Assembly: GCA_950097015.1 (NCBI GenBank)
Contig: CATNEN010000024.1
Coordinates: 1,865,501-1,929,500 of the forward strand
DNA from: Macrostomum hystrix
Lineage: Eukaryota; Platyhelminthes; Macrostomidae
Direction of reading: 5' to 3'
DNA length: 64,000 nucleotides
The translations under genes and the position numbers were made by a program. Below the pieces are notes generated by a model, which was not told where the DNA came from, made no database searches, and saw nothing but the letters and a program-made list of their open reading frames with translations. The stretch's first letter is position 1; every line of letters starts with the position of its first letter. Shown in pieces: positions 34,192 through 47,100 of the stretch.

Positions 34192-37100
34192 ACTATAAAA
34201 TGGGAGATATCAGAGTGGGGGGGACTCGAGGGTCTACAACTCCGAAACGCGACTAGTTAGGGCTCTGAAATTTTACAGCCGTGTTCACAGATAATGTTTC
34301 CTTCCAGATCTGAGTTTTCAGCCTCGTCTGACCACCAGATTCAGTGAGGTGACGAAAAGTACTTTTAAAATGGGAGATATCAGAGTGGGGGGGACTCGAG
34401 GGTCTACAACTCCGAGACGCGACTAGTCAGGGCTCTGAAATTTTACAGCCGTGTTCACAGATAATGTTTCCTTCCAGATCTGAGTTTTCAGCCTCGTCTG
34501 ACCACCAGATTCAGTGAGGTGACGAAAAGTACTTTTAAAATGGGAGATATCAGAGTGGGGGGGGACTCGAGGGTCTACAACTCCGAGACGCGACTAGTCA
34601 GGTCTCTGAAATTTTACAGCCGTGTTCACAGATAATGTTTCCTTCCAGATCTGAGTTGTCAGCCTCGTCTGACCACCAGATTCAGTGAGGTGACGAAAAG
34701 TACTTTTAAAATGGGAGATATCAGAGTGGGGGGGACTCGAGGGTCTACAACTCCGAGACGCGACTAGTTAGGGCTCTGAAATTTTACAGCCGTGTTCACA
34801 GATAATGTTTCCTTCCAGATCTGAGTTTTCAGCCTCGTCTGACCACCAGATTCAGTGAGGTGACGAAAAGTACTTTTAAAATGGGAGATATCAGAGTGGG
34901 GGGGACTCGAGGGTCTACAACTCCGAGACGCGACTAGTCGGGGCTCTGAAATTTTACAGCCGTGTTCACAGATAATGTTTCCTTCCAGATCTGAGATTTC
35001 AGCTTTTTTTGACCACCAGATTCAGTGAGGTGACGAAAAGTACTTTTAAAATGGGAGATATCAGAGTGGGGGGGACTCGAGGGTCTACAACTCCGAGACG
35101 CGACTAGTCAGGGCTCTGAAATTTTACAGCCGTGTTCACAGATAATGTTTCCTTCCAGATCTGAGTTTTCAGCTTTTTTTGACCACCAGATTCAGTGAGG
35201 TGACGAAAAGTACTTTTAAAATGGGAGATATCAGAGTGGGGGGGACTCGAGGGTCTACAACTCCGAGACGCGACTAGTTAGGGCTCTGAAATTTTACAGC
35301 CGTGTTCACAGATAATGTTTCCTTCCAGATCTGAGTTTTCAGCCTCGTCTGACCACCAGATTCAGTGAGGTGACGAAAAGTACTTTTAAAATGGGAGATA
35401 TCAGAGTGGGGGGGACTCGAGGGTCTACAACTTCGAGACGCGACTAGTCAGGGCTCTGAAATTTTACAGCCGTATTCACAGATAATGTTTCCTTCCAGAT
35501 TTAAGTTTTCAGCCTCGTCTGACCACCAGATTCAGTGAGGTGACGAAAAGTACTTTTAAAATGGGAGATATCAGAGTGGGGGGGACTCGAGGGTCTACAA
35601 CTCCGAGACGCGACTAGTCAGGGCTCTGAAATTTTACAGCCGTGTTCACAGATAATGTTTCCTTCCAGATCTGAGATTTCAGCTTTTTTTGACCACCAGA
35701 TTCAGTGAGGTGACGAAAAGTACTTTTAAAATGGGAGATATCAGAGTGGGGGGGACTCGAGGGTCTACAACTCCGAGACGCGACTAGTCAGGGCTCTGAA
35801 ATTTTACAGCCGTGTTCACAGATAATGTTTCCTTCCAGATTTGAGTTTTCAGCCTCGTCTGACCACCAGATTCAGTGAGGTGACGAAAAGTACTTTTAAA
35901 ATGGGAGATATCAGAGTGGGGGGGACTCGAGGGTCTACAACTCCGAGACGCGACTAGTCAGGGCTCTGAAATTTTACAGCCGTGTTCACAGATAATGTTT
36001 CCTTCCAGATCTGAGTTTTCAGCCTCGTCTGACCACCAGATTCAGTGAGGTGACGAAAAGTACTTTTAAAATGGGAGATATCAGAGTGGGGGGGACTCGA
36101 GGGTCTACAACTCCGAGACGCGACTAGTCGGGGCTCTGAAATTTTACAGCCGTGTTCACAGATAATGTTTCCTTCCAGATCTGAGTTTTCAGCTTTTTTT
36201 GACCACCAGATTCAGTGAGGTGACGAAAAGTACTTTTAAAATGGGAGATATCAGAGTGGGGGGGACTCGAGGGTCTACAACTTCGAGACGCGACTAGTTA
36301 GGGCTCTGAAATTTTACAGCCGTGTTCACAGATAATGTTTCCTTCCAGATCTGAGTTTTCAGCCTCGTCTGACCACCAGATTCAGTGAGGTGACGAAAAG
36401 TACTTTTAAAATGGGAGATATCAGAGTGGGGGGGACTCGAGGGTCTACAACTCCGAGACGCGACTAGTCAGGTCTCTGAAATTTTACAGCCGTGTTCACA
36501 GATAATGTTTCCTTCCAGATCTGAGTTGTCAGCCTCGTCTGACCACCAGATTCAGTGAGGTGACGAAAAGTACTTTTAAAATGGGAGATATCAGAGTGGG
36601 GGGGACTCGAGGGTCTACAACTCCGAGACGCGACTAGTCAGGGCTCTGAAATTTTACAGCCGTGTTCACAGATAATGTTTCCTTCCAGATTTGAGTTTTC
36701 AGCCTCGTCTGACCACCAGATTCAGTGAGGTGACGAAAAGTACTTTTAAAATGGGAGATATCAGAGTGGGGGGGACTCGAGGGTCTACAACTCCGAGACG
36801 CGACTAGTCAGGGCTCTGAAATTTTACAGCCGTGTTCACAGATAATGTTTCCTTCCAGATCTGAGTTTTCAGCCTCGTCTGACCACCAGATTCAGTGAGG
36901 TGACGAAAAGTACTTTTAAAATGGGAGATATCAGAGTGGGGGGGACTCGAGGGTCTACAACTCCGAGACGCGACTAGTCGGGGCTCTGAAATTTTACAGC
37001 CGTGTTCACAGATAATGTTTCCTTCCAGATCTGAGTTTTCAGCTTTTTTTGACCACCAGATTCAGTGAGGTGACGAAAAGTACTTTTAAAATGGGAGATA

Positions 37101-38006
37101 TCAGAGTGGGGGGGACTCGAGGGTCTACAACTCCGAGACGCGACTAGTCAGGGCTCTGAAATTTTACAGCCGTGTTCACAGATAATGTTTCCTTCCAGAT
37201 CTGAGTTTTCAGCTTTTTTTGACCACCAGATTCAGTGAGGTGACGAAAAGTACTTTTAAAATGGGAGATATCAGAGTGGGGGGGACTCGAGGGTCTACAA
37301 CTTCGAGACGCGACTAGTCAGGGCTCTGAAATTTTACAGCCGTATTCACAGATAATGTTTCCTTCCAGATCTGAGTTTTCAGCCTCGTCTGACCACCAGA
37401 TTCAGTGAGGTGACGAAAAGTACTTTTAAAATGGGAGATATCAGAGTGGGGGGGACTCGAGGGTCTACAACTCCGAGACGCGACTAGTCAGGGCTCTGAA
37501 ATTTTACAGCCGTGTTCACAGATAATGTTTCCTTCCTTATCATTGCTCTCAGCTGTATATCATGTACGAGTAATAATCCTGCGAAGCGCAAAAGTGAGGT
37601 TATATTTTTAGTTTTTTTGATGAAGTTTACGATGATTATAAAAATAATAAATTATACAAACACATTTAATGAGGTGAGTTTTGAGTTGTGATTTTAGTAG
37701 TTGCGATATTTAGTAAACCGCTTTTTGTATTCGTTTACTTAGTTGGTTGAGCAAATTTGTTTTATTCTATGAAAAACATATATTAGAAAACGTTTTGTGA
37801 AAGTAAACGATTTTTTGTGTGTTGTGCGCAAGTCCGTCGATATTTATTAATTTTATTCTCAATAATGATATTTTCGGACCGATATATAAGTATTTCATCT
37901 GTTAGAAGTCTTTTTATTAGTTGCTTGTCGATTTTTTGTTGGCTATAACATAATTTTTTTCTGGTACTGGTTCTGGTACTGGTTCTGGTACTGGAAGTAT
38001 AGACGT
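34192..38006. repeat. Right terminal inverted repeat of the transposon
   Basis: About 20 inverted copies of the same 170-bp unit (34192 to about 37537), then the outer unique part to 38006. It is shorter than the left arm by about 13 units. Variant units differ in the same bases as in the left arm. Confidence 0.93.
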
Positions 38007-38014
38007 CCATATTT
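38007..38014. other. Target-site duplication, right copy
   Basis: CCATATTT immediately after the transposon's last base (T at 38006). It is identical to 22389-22396. Confidence 0.85.
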
Positions 38015-39891
38015 TTATACCCATGTTGCATGTCCACAGGTTTTTGACATTTATTCCAAAAGGGATTTCTAAAAATGAGCCATCATAAATTTTATTAGCT
38101 CTTTAAGCAATAATTCATATGATAGGCTTCCCTTTTAACCTTTTAGTAAGCCTATAGCTAGCTATAGCATAATTAATAGCCATCTTATCTTCTGTTCTAC
38201 TCTAGGGCCTATATCATTGCCATTGTAAATAAGATTTAAGAAATGCTTTAGGGTTAGTATAGAGCTACACAAAAACAATGAGCTTTCCTTTGCAAAGCAA
38301 TCACATTAGGCCTAGAATTCTATTTGCTAAAGAAATAGAGCAGATATACTGACAATAGCTAGGCCCTAGTATAGCAGCCAGCTTAGGTTAGCTAGGGCCT
38401 AGCTAGCTACATAGGTCCAATTCATGTAGCCTGTAGCTGACTAGCTGTAGTTGTAGCTAGAAAAGTTGATTTCTAGAGTTCACTTCATAATCACTTTAAT
38501 CAATTGACAATTGGTCACGACAGAATGCCGCATCTTCAAGAACCAAGTAGTGCCTCATATTAAGGGATACATTTTTGCCAATAGGCCTAGGCTAACTGCC
38601 GTTTTAATTTGTCCTTGTGCTAGGTTTAGTACAAAGATTAGGCCTACCCTATTTAATTATTATTTGTACTAGTGAATTGGATCATTGGAGACATGAATCA
38701 AATTCATTGCCAATTGAAATACATTAAGCCTACAGAGATGGCGATCACCATGTACAGGTGATTATCTCTGAAACTACTAGTCCAATTTGGTAGGAATTTG
38801 ACACGGTATCATATCTCGGCTGCTGTATGGAGAATATAAAGTTTCGACACTCCGAGTTTGTTTAATTTTATAGAGTTTTTGATTCATCGAATATCAATCT
38901 GAATATCCATGGGGAAACATTATATTTTACAATACGAAGCCTTATAAATAAAAAAGAACATGTTCTCGGAACAAAGAACATGTTCGGAGTTGCCTATTAG
39001 GCGACCGTCGCGCATGTTCGATGTAGCCTAAAGTCGTTAATACTGATCTTCAGGCAAGTCCGGATATTTTTGTGAAATGTTTTGACTCTGCGCTAAAATT
39101 ATCACAGCGATTGCCTACCTTGATTAAAAGATGCGGATTAATTTTTCGTCTCAACAAAAAAATGCTTTTCTGCGAAAGCTAGATTTAAAATTCCGTGCTT
39201 AACCGGGACTATTCTTCGTTAAACTGTTAGATTCTTTTTTCCCTTTTTACTTTTAACAGCCTTAGTTGAAGCTAAGCACGTGAGTCCCAAACGTTGGATA
39301 AGGTCACAGATGAGAAGCTATAGCATGTGTTTCTGAACAGGCAATCAATTACCCCGCTCCCAATCCTGCATTGTCAAGTGAAATATTTTCAAACAATTTT
39401 TTTGCCCTAAATTTCTTAGAAATTCAAACAATGTTATTCATTGTTACCCATTGGACACATTTTCAAAAAATAAGTATTGTCTATAGGAACCGCTCTGGTT
39501 TTCTGACAAATTTTTTTAAACCGACAACAAAGAACATACACACAAGCCGACTGGGATATCTTTTGTGACACCTGGGCGAAAAATCCTAAAAGTACTCTGT
39601 ATTCAGCTTGCATTCCAATGTGTTTTTTCCTAGAAATATCACTTTATTTCTAAAAATCGTGACTTTTCACAGAGGGTCAAAACATTTTTTTCATTTATGC
39701 TAACGTCTGAGTAATATCAATAATAATAATAATAACTATTGTGCAAGAACTTTTTTCTTCTTAATGAATGATTCCGCATTGGTGTGTTTCACAACCCCAT
39801 TTCCAGGCATCCAAGTATAAATTGTACTTTGTTAACTCAACTTGACTTACTTATCGTCATTTTGATGCCTTTACTACAAAAATATTTGAAC
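38015..39891. other. AT-rich intergenic DNA after the transposon
   Basis: No gene supported. Several CTAG/GGCCTA-rich stretches near 38140-38460 and 38590-38660 look compositionally biased but are not organised as a clear repeat. Confidence 0.4.
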
Positions 39892-40160
39892 CCTCAGGTG
39901 CTTCACAACCAACTCTCATGTGCTACAAGACCTTAACTCTCAGGTGTTTCAAAACCCCAATTCTCAGGTGTTTCAAAACCCCAATTCTCAGGTGTTTCAC
40001 AACCCCCAATTCTCTGGTGTTTCACAACCCCAGTTCTCAGGTGTTTCACAACCCCAGTTCTCAGGTGTTTCACAACCCCAGTTCTCAGGTGTTTCAAAAC
40101 CCCAATTCTCAGGTGTTTCAAAACCCCAATTCTCATGGTGTTTCACAACCCCAACTCTTG
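39892..40160. repeat. 24-bp minisatellite
   Basis: About eleven units of 24 bp (TCTCAGGTGTTTCACAACCC plus CAGT). Open in several frames because the period is divisible by three. Confidence 0.9.
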
Positions 40161-40883
40161 ATGAATCTTAAGATATTTCTCAATACAGTTTGGTTAGTGG
40201 CAGCCGCAGGGCCTTGGCCAGCAGTAATAAAGGTTGTCCAAGCGTTACACGCCGCGGGCATGCTGCAGGAGTAAAACGTCGCGCGCTCCCGCTTTTAATG
40301 ATTTATGCCGCAGCAGCTGGTAGGCATTAAGGGCACGGGGGGAGTTTCGCAACCAGCTTTACTCTCTCAAAATCTTTTTGCACGCAATGCGATCGTGTCT
40401 TCCTCATTGCCGCACCGTGCACACACTCTAAACCCAGACTGCCATCATGCCCCACTGCGTCCCACGGAGGGGGTCTCAGATGACACCAATCCCACCCTTT
40501 ATCGGAATTGCACAAACGCTCACTGAAATGTGCCAGGCGAGGAGCCCCATGCAGAACATAACTCGGTAGACGCAATGGGATAAAAATGGCGCAGCCACTG
40601 ATGCCCGCCCGCTAGATTGGCCCGGACAGTGGCCATCTATATAGCGATCCTCAAGTCTGCGCAGAGCCAATTGGGAAGAAGGCCAAAGTCGCCGCTCGCT
40701 TTCCTGATCCCTTCTTGCCTCAGTTGGGGCAATCAGGCAGTGGGAGGCTGGGCAGATTACCAGAAGCGGCTTAGATCGCTGGCTTTGACTCTGGCGGGAC
40801 CTAGCTAGCCTATACTATAGTGCTGCGTCTGCAGCCTGCCTGCCAGCGTTTGGAAAGCATTAATCCAATCGTTCGATGCCAGG
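40161..40883. other. GC-richer region upstream of stomatin exon A
   Basis: No supported coding exon. It is the likely promoter region of exon A; no TATA box near the expected position. Confidence 0.4.
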
Positions 40884-40920
40884 ATGAAGTCGATGGAGAG
40901 CAAGGATTTCTGCGACTACC
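40884..40920 (+). CDS. STOM: Stomatin alternative first exon A
   Basis: ATG at 40884, 12 codons reading MKSMESKDFCDY plus one base, then a strong donor GTGCGTAAG. It ends in phase 1 like the others. Its first nine coding bases, ATGAAGTCG, equal those of exon F, and MESKDF resembles VESRDL of exon E, suggesting common descent. No clear TATA box. Confidence 0.55.
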
Positions 40921-43707
40921 GTGCGTAAGACGCGTGTAATTTTGCATTGCATGACTGCATGCATGGATCTCTCTATGAGCTGAACCAGCAATTGGTTGGA
41001 AGTATGCACAGGTCCGATATGATCCGATATTTGATTTGAATATGATATGAGTCTAGTGGTATTAGGAACTCAAATCCGGCCGTTTTATTTGTACTCTGTA
41101 GTGCGTCGTATATTCGCGACGCTATTACAAGCTATAATGACCAGCAGGTGGGGTGCTAAAATGTTCTTCTTAGCTGGGAAGCCAAGCATTGCTGATTTAA
41201 AGTAATTCGTTATGTTTCTCTTCGCAAAAAGCACTTTAAATTCGCGGAAAAAAGGCTGTAAGGTTTCTCGTGCTCAGGGTTTCCAATAAATACCTTTCTA
41301 CTTACGCTCGTGTATTAAGGCCTACTGAGCTGACTCAGTAGGAGTGACAGGGTCTCCCGCTGACTCAGTGGGAGTGACAGGGTCTCCCGCTGACTCAGTG
41401 TAAGTGTCAGGGTCTCCCGCTGACTCAGTGGGAGTGACAGGGTCTCCCGCTGACTCCGTGTGTCAGGGTCTCCCGCTGACTCAGTGTAAGTGTCAGGGTC
41501 TCCCGCTGACTCAGTGGGAGTGACAGGGTCTCCCGCTGACTCAGTGTGAGTGTCAGGGTCTCCCGCTGACTCAGTGTGAGTGTCAGGGTCTCCCAGGGAC
41601 TACTAGTAAATACGAAGTACTCAGTATTATTATTATCAGTAGTATTTAGTTGTCCCTTGGGTCTCCAGTTTAATTTCCACTACATTACTTCGAGCCATGT
41701 CTACAGTTTTGTATATATCTTATCTTGGTTCACCGTGCATTGCTTCCGTTACTTAAGTTAAAAAAATGCGCAGCCCTGCAAATAGTGATTGCGCTTCTGC
41801 ACGCACACTCCGTTCAGCTTAACAAATGTCAGCAGCGATACTCGGTTAGTTCATATAGCGTTCCTGTCTTCCAAGCTTGCCGAACATCCCCAGTAGACAC
41901 ACTGTCTGCCTGACCTCTCGGCCGTGCATTGTAACCGATGGTCATCAGGAAGTGTCCCAGCAGAAGTAATATCTGTCCTCGCTTCTAGCGAATGAAGAAA
42001 AGCGAAATTTTCTTCATTTAAAGTGCAATCTTATGCGAATCTTTGCTCCCGTCCCAGCCGGCCTTCTATAAGTGAAAAAAGAAAGCAGATGCGAAAAGGC
42101 TTGGTTGACACAGAGGCCACACACTTCGATCCGTGTGGCTAAGACCCGAGCCTTCCGCGAGCCTGCGGAATGCAGGCGGCAATTATAGAAGGGAGTCAGC
42201 TGCTTTTCTGGGGGATTAAGGGGGCTTTCTACGATTATTTTCTTATCATTTGAACCTCCAGTGCATCTCTAAGTCACTATCAGGCTGCGGCAGTTCAGCA
42301 CAGAAACAGTTTTGTCAGTTCGATTGGCAGGTCGGGCTTGGCATCGATTTACATATTCTTTTCCACCAGTTCAGCTACCGTTCTGTTCAAAGTTTCATTG
42401 TGGTAGCTCAGCTAGCTGCCTAATATTGGTAAGACTTTAAACTCGTCTTAGACGTTAAAACGCCTAGACGAGCTAACCCTTGACGTTGTAGAAATATGTG
42501 TCGCCAGGTTAAAAAATGTCCAGTCACATTATCATCTGAACGCTTTGTCTGTAGCAGATTGCTTTGGTTTCCTAAAATTCGCTCGTAGCTACCATGAATA
42601 TAGGTAGTGTTCAGTCTTAGGGCTCTAAACATATAGACAAAGCGGTTTTGACTTCTGTTAGAAATGTACTCATACGAGTACATTAGAACCACCTCGTAAA
42701 AACCACCTGGTTCTGAATTAACAAATAACTTTCCAAAGCTGTTAATTAGCGCACATTTAGCGAACAAAGGTCCCTGAGCTCGATTCCGAGGCCACATTCA
42801 TTTGGGGCGCAGCCACATATAGAAGGCTGGGGGGCTTGTCGTGCAATTTACGCCCTTGAGAGCCAACCCCCAAGCATAGTGAAGTGTACACCGCCTGACG
42901 ATGTAAGTCACGGCAAATGTACACACCTGCGTGTGTGCCTGCGTATCCGGTATCTGTATGCGTGTGTGCTCAGGAGCCAATCAGGGCAGAATTGCCTCCT
43001 CTCTGGCTGCGGGTCTAGGGTCACCAAAATGATGTGCGATTGGCGATTGCCTGCAAGTACTTCTTATATTAATAATAGTTTCCTTTTTTCGATCATTTTA
43101 TTCCTTAATTTTTAGGTTGTTTCTTTAATTCATCAGTTCGACCCCCTCATGCCAAAATTTATGAAAAGTAGGTAAGCGAAATAGAATTGACCAGAGTTTT
43201 CATAAAAGTACATATGTAGCATTAGTATTTTGGTGTTTGTGGTGAGTTTTCTGCTTAGCCTCTAAGGGTATTCTTCGATCCATGTCTCCCATTTAACTCG
43301 GAGCTTGTCGTGCACAAAAATAGGATACGAATGTTGTGAACGCAATCGGCCTTGAACAATATCGGTCCAGAATCACCGATCCCATCATGGGGTATCTTGA
43401 CTCGCAATTTGCACGCATCGTTGGCTGAACAAAAAGACAAGGCAAGCACAAGCTGACGACGCCATAGTTTTGTCCTGCAGTTCAGGAAGCCTTCATCAGT
43501 CGCGTGTCTAATCCGCTGCTGCTTCTAATCCTTCAAAAGGGAACACGCTTTGACAGGTGCTTCACTCCCATCACGCGCCTGAAATGCAAAGTTCCAGAGC
43601 TGTCTGGAAGTCGTATATAAATAGACCGGACTATAGACTGGCGTGTTACCTGAGGCGCTAAAGCGTTTGTCATCTAGCCAAATAATTTCAAAGCTTTTGG
43701 CGAACAT

Positions 43708-43740
<33 letters not shown>

Positions 43741-44156
43741 AACTCAGCAGGAGTATCCTCGAATTGGCAAGTTCCTTCCTTGAATCGCAAGCAGCTTAAA
43801 TACCTAAACATGTCATATACGAGCGACCAAATAGCTATTCAATGAAGTGCATTCTTAACATACATTTCATTTGATTCTTCAAACCGGCCAAGTATAGTCA
43901 ATCAGTTCGTAGTTCATTGGAATATAATGTTACTCATTTACTAAACTGAGAAGCTCTAGTTCTCGATTGAGTACTGTTCTAAACGATGCGGATTAAAATT
44001 GCCTCTTTTTGGCACTAGTTCTTGGCTTTCTGTGTGGCTTTCAGTTGGAGCTGAGCTACATTTTAAATCAAACAAAAAAATCGTAATTGTTTTCGAATTG
44101 CGCGATAATTTTGTTTCCAACTGACTGCAAACCGCTAGGCTAATTGCATTGGCTAG

Positions 44157-44193
<37 letters not shown>

Positions 44194-47100
44194 CGTACAG
44201 ATCCTATATCGACTAAATTACCCTTGGTGGAAGCAAGTGGCAGATCTGAACTGCTGCAGTGAGGGGGAATCTATAGTGCACCAACATTACTATTGCAGGC
44301 TCTTTTTAGCACAGCTGGTTAAGCACTACTGCAACTTTGTTATTCATGCTACTATAAAACAGTAGTATGAAAGGATTCTCGCCAAAAAATCATCAAATAG
44401 TTTGAAATCCTACACGGCTTTTCACAATGGCCCCGTGCGGATTGGTCGTCGGTCCGTGCTCTGGGTTGGACACGATCGACTCGGCTCAGTAGTCTGAGAT
44501 TGGCAGCCCCTGCTGCTGATGAAAGATGATTGGGAGCCACGGCCCTCGGACGGGTAGAAAGGGAGAAAATAGTGAGGGAGATATTTGAACCGGCCGCGAC
44601 TGGTTGAATTCTGCGTCAGTCATTAGTTGCAAAGCATCCAATTCGAGTCCAATGTTCATTCACACTGAGACAACAATCGAACAAGCGGATCCGTCTTTTG
44701 TCTTCGATCCGCTGATAAATTGAAAATCAAACAGCCATTCGGGCCATTGAGCTAGTTCCGACTTCGGACAGTGATAACTCAAATTCAAATCAACTAGCTA
44801 ATCAAACTATTCGCTGTCATGGCAGCAGAGGGAAAGCCTGCTCACACGCGACTCAGAAAATACTCTGTCGTGGATCCACAGATCGACCTACTAAGTGAGT
44901 CCTAATCTTTGCTAATCTTCTATCTCAACCTTATCCTCGAACTTCAAGAATCAGCAGAGACCGTTGAAATGCGAAACCCGTCCGTCAACGCTTGTTGTCA
45001 GCCACCCTTTGCAATGACAGGATTGCAATGGCAGCAAAGTTGCTGCCGGCCCGTTGATTCCCAAAGTTTGAATGGATAAGTCTCACACAACGATGGACAG
45101 GAGCACACTCTCTCAGAGCACACCACGCACTCAGGAACGCGGGCGCATGTACAACTCAAATGAAGTGTTGCTGCCTTTGAAAAAAGGAACGCTTCTGCAT
45201 AATTTATTTCCAGCCAACAACGCATGCAATCCCTACTGAGTCTGTTCAGCCTCTGCGTGCTCACAAACTGAGCTACGTGGAGTGTGCAAAATCCACACAG
45301 AGCTCAGAATCCACGCAGGGACCCCGCGTGCCACCTTCCGCTCCACCCCGCCTTTTTTCTTTCTCCTTCTCTCCCCGTTTGGAATCCAATGTCAAAGGAA
45401 AACTACGACCCAAACCCTTGTGTCCTTGTGTCCCGCCGCAAACAACACATCCCGACCTCCTTTTGTGCGCCATAGCTTGCCCCGACCACTCCGATCTTAG
45501 CCTAATGTCCAAGAATTCAAGAATTCAACAAAAATTGTGCTTGTTAAAAATCGCGTTCCACGCGGTGCTTCTCAAAGGGCGAGATGGCCTGCGAGAATGC
45601 ATTTTTTATTGTTATTGTGGCACTTTCAGCCTCGTTTTTATACTTTCCACCTGGGTCCTGAGCATCCACAAAATAGCGGGGCTGTAAAGCTGCATGGAAG
45701 ATCAGCCAACGACTCATGCTCAATGCAGCAGCTATTGATTTTGGATTCTCGAGGAGGAGGATCATTGTTTTCAGGGGGTACCATTATTCTGAATGTTTTT
45801 ACTGCATTGTCGCACTGCTTTCCCTAATTAGGGAGTTCGGGGGCTGTAGAAACGAGAGGGATGTCAGAAGAATTGTAAAAATGCAAGGGAAGAAAGGAAA
45901 GAGGATAAATGGAATAATACATAGTAACATAGAATGAAACTAAAAAAATATTTAAATGCTGGAGGGCTGCAGCCACTGGGACATTATTTGGTGACAATAG
46001 ACCCACAGACAGCAAGGAGGCAACTCTGCCCGTTTCGTTGACTCCTAAACACACTCACACAAGAGTTGTACATCTGCTATGACTTGTTCATTGTCAGGCA
46101 GTGTGCACTCTGCCTTGGAGGTTTGCTCTCAAAGGTGTAAATTGTACGACAAGCCCACAAGCCTTCTTTACGCGTCTCGCCGCGGAATTGAGCTCAAGGA
46201 CATTGGTGCGAGAGGCAAACGCGTTAGACCGTTCGACATCCGAATGAGAGATAATGGAAAGAAAAATAAATAACTTCATGAAAAAAGAGAAGATTTTGAA
46301 TGGGATTATAGCTTTCCTAGAGTCGGAAATCGAATGTAAGAAATTGCTTGCAATCCTAAAATTGCTTCCGCAAATTTTCGTTCGGTCTTACTTGTACACA
46401 ATTGGTGAGATTAGCTGTACTGTACATGAGCCGAGTTAGTGGTCCATCCCATCTCTTCTATGTGCACGCGATGCAGGATTCATAAAGAATCATGAATTTA
46501 GTTCCTATTCCACTGACAGGATATGCAGCGATGCAGGATTCATAAAAAATCATGAATTTAGTTCCCATTCCACTGACAGGACGTGCAGCGATGCAGGATT
46601 CATAAAGAATCATGAATTTAGTTCCCATTCCACTGACAGGACGTGCAGCGATGCAGGATTCATAAAGAATCATGAATTTAGTTCCCATTCCACTGACAGG
46701 ACGTGCAGCGATGCAGGATTCATAAATAAGCATGAATTTTGTTCCCATTCCACTGACAGGACGTGCAGCGATGCAGGATTCATAAAGAATCATGAATTTA
46801 GTTCCCATTCCACTGACAGGACGTGCAGCGATGCAGGATTCATAAAGAATCATGAATTTAGTTCCCATTCCACTGACAGGGCGTGCAGCGATGCAGGATT
46901 CATAAAGAATCATGAATTTAGTTCCCATTCCACTGACAGGACGTGCAGCGATGCAGGATTCATAAAGAATCATGAATTTAGTTCCCATTCCACTGACAGG
47001 ACGTGCAGCGATGCAGGATTCATAAAGAATCATGAATTTAGTTCCCATTCCACTGACAGGACGTGCAGCGATGCAGGATTCATAAAGAATCATGATTTTA

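Larger units (their letters stand above)
22397..38006 (-). mobile_element. 15.6-kb MULE-like DNA transposon with long, satellite-filled inverted repeats
   Basis: Both ends match in inverted orientation from the first base (ACGTCTATACTTCCAGTACC at the left, its complement at the right). They are flanked by the same 8 bp, CCATATTT, at 22389-22396 and 38007-38014. The arms are about 6.1 kb left and 3.8 kb right. Each has a unique outer about 470 bp, including short AGTACCAGAACC repeats at the tip, then an array of a 170-bp unit. The 5.7-kb centre holds minus-strand transposase frames. DDE residues, a C-x4-C...HNH zinc finger, a Ulp1 protease and an 8-bp duplication fit the Mutator-like (MULE) superfamily. 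The layout recalls Foldback/NOF elements. Near-identical arms and target duplication suggest a recent insertion. Other superfamilies making 8-bp duplications (hAT, KDZ) are less likely. Confidence 0.8.
40921..43705. other. Intronic/intergenic DNA between stomatin exons A and B
   Basis: Holds the 30-bp array described separately and otherwise nothing I can support. Open frames here lack splice or family support. Confidence 0.4.

Noticed and set aside
42115-42180. Possible tRNA-like fold near GATCCGTGTGGC
   Set aside because: Could not fit A and B boxes or a cloverleaf; no support for a tRNA gene.
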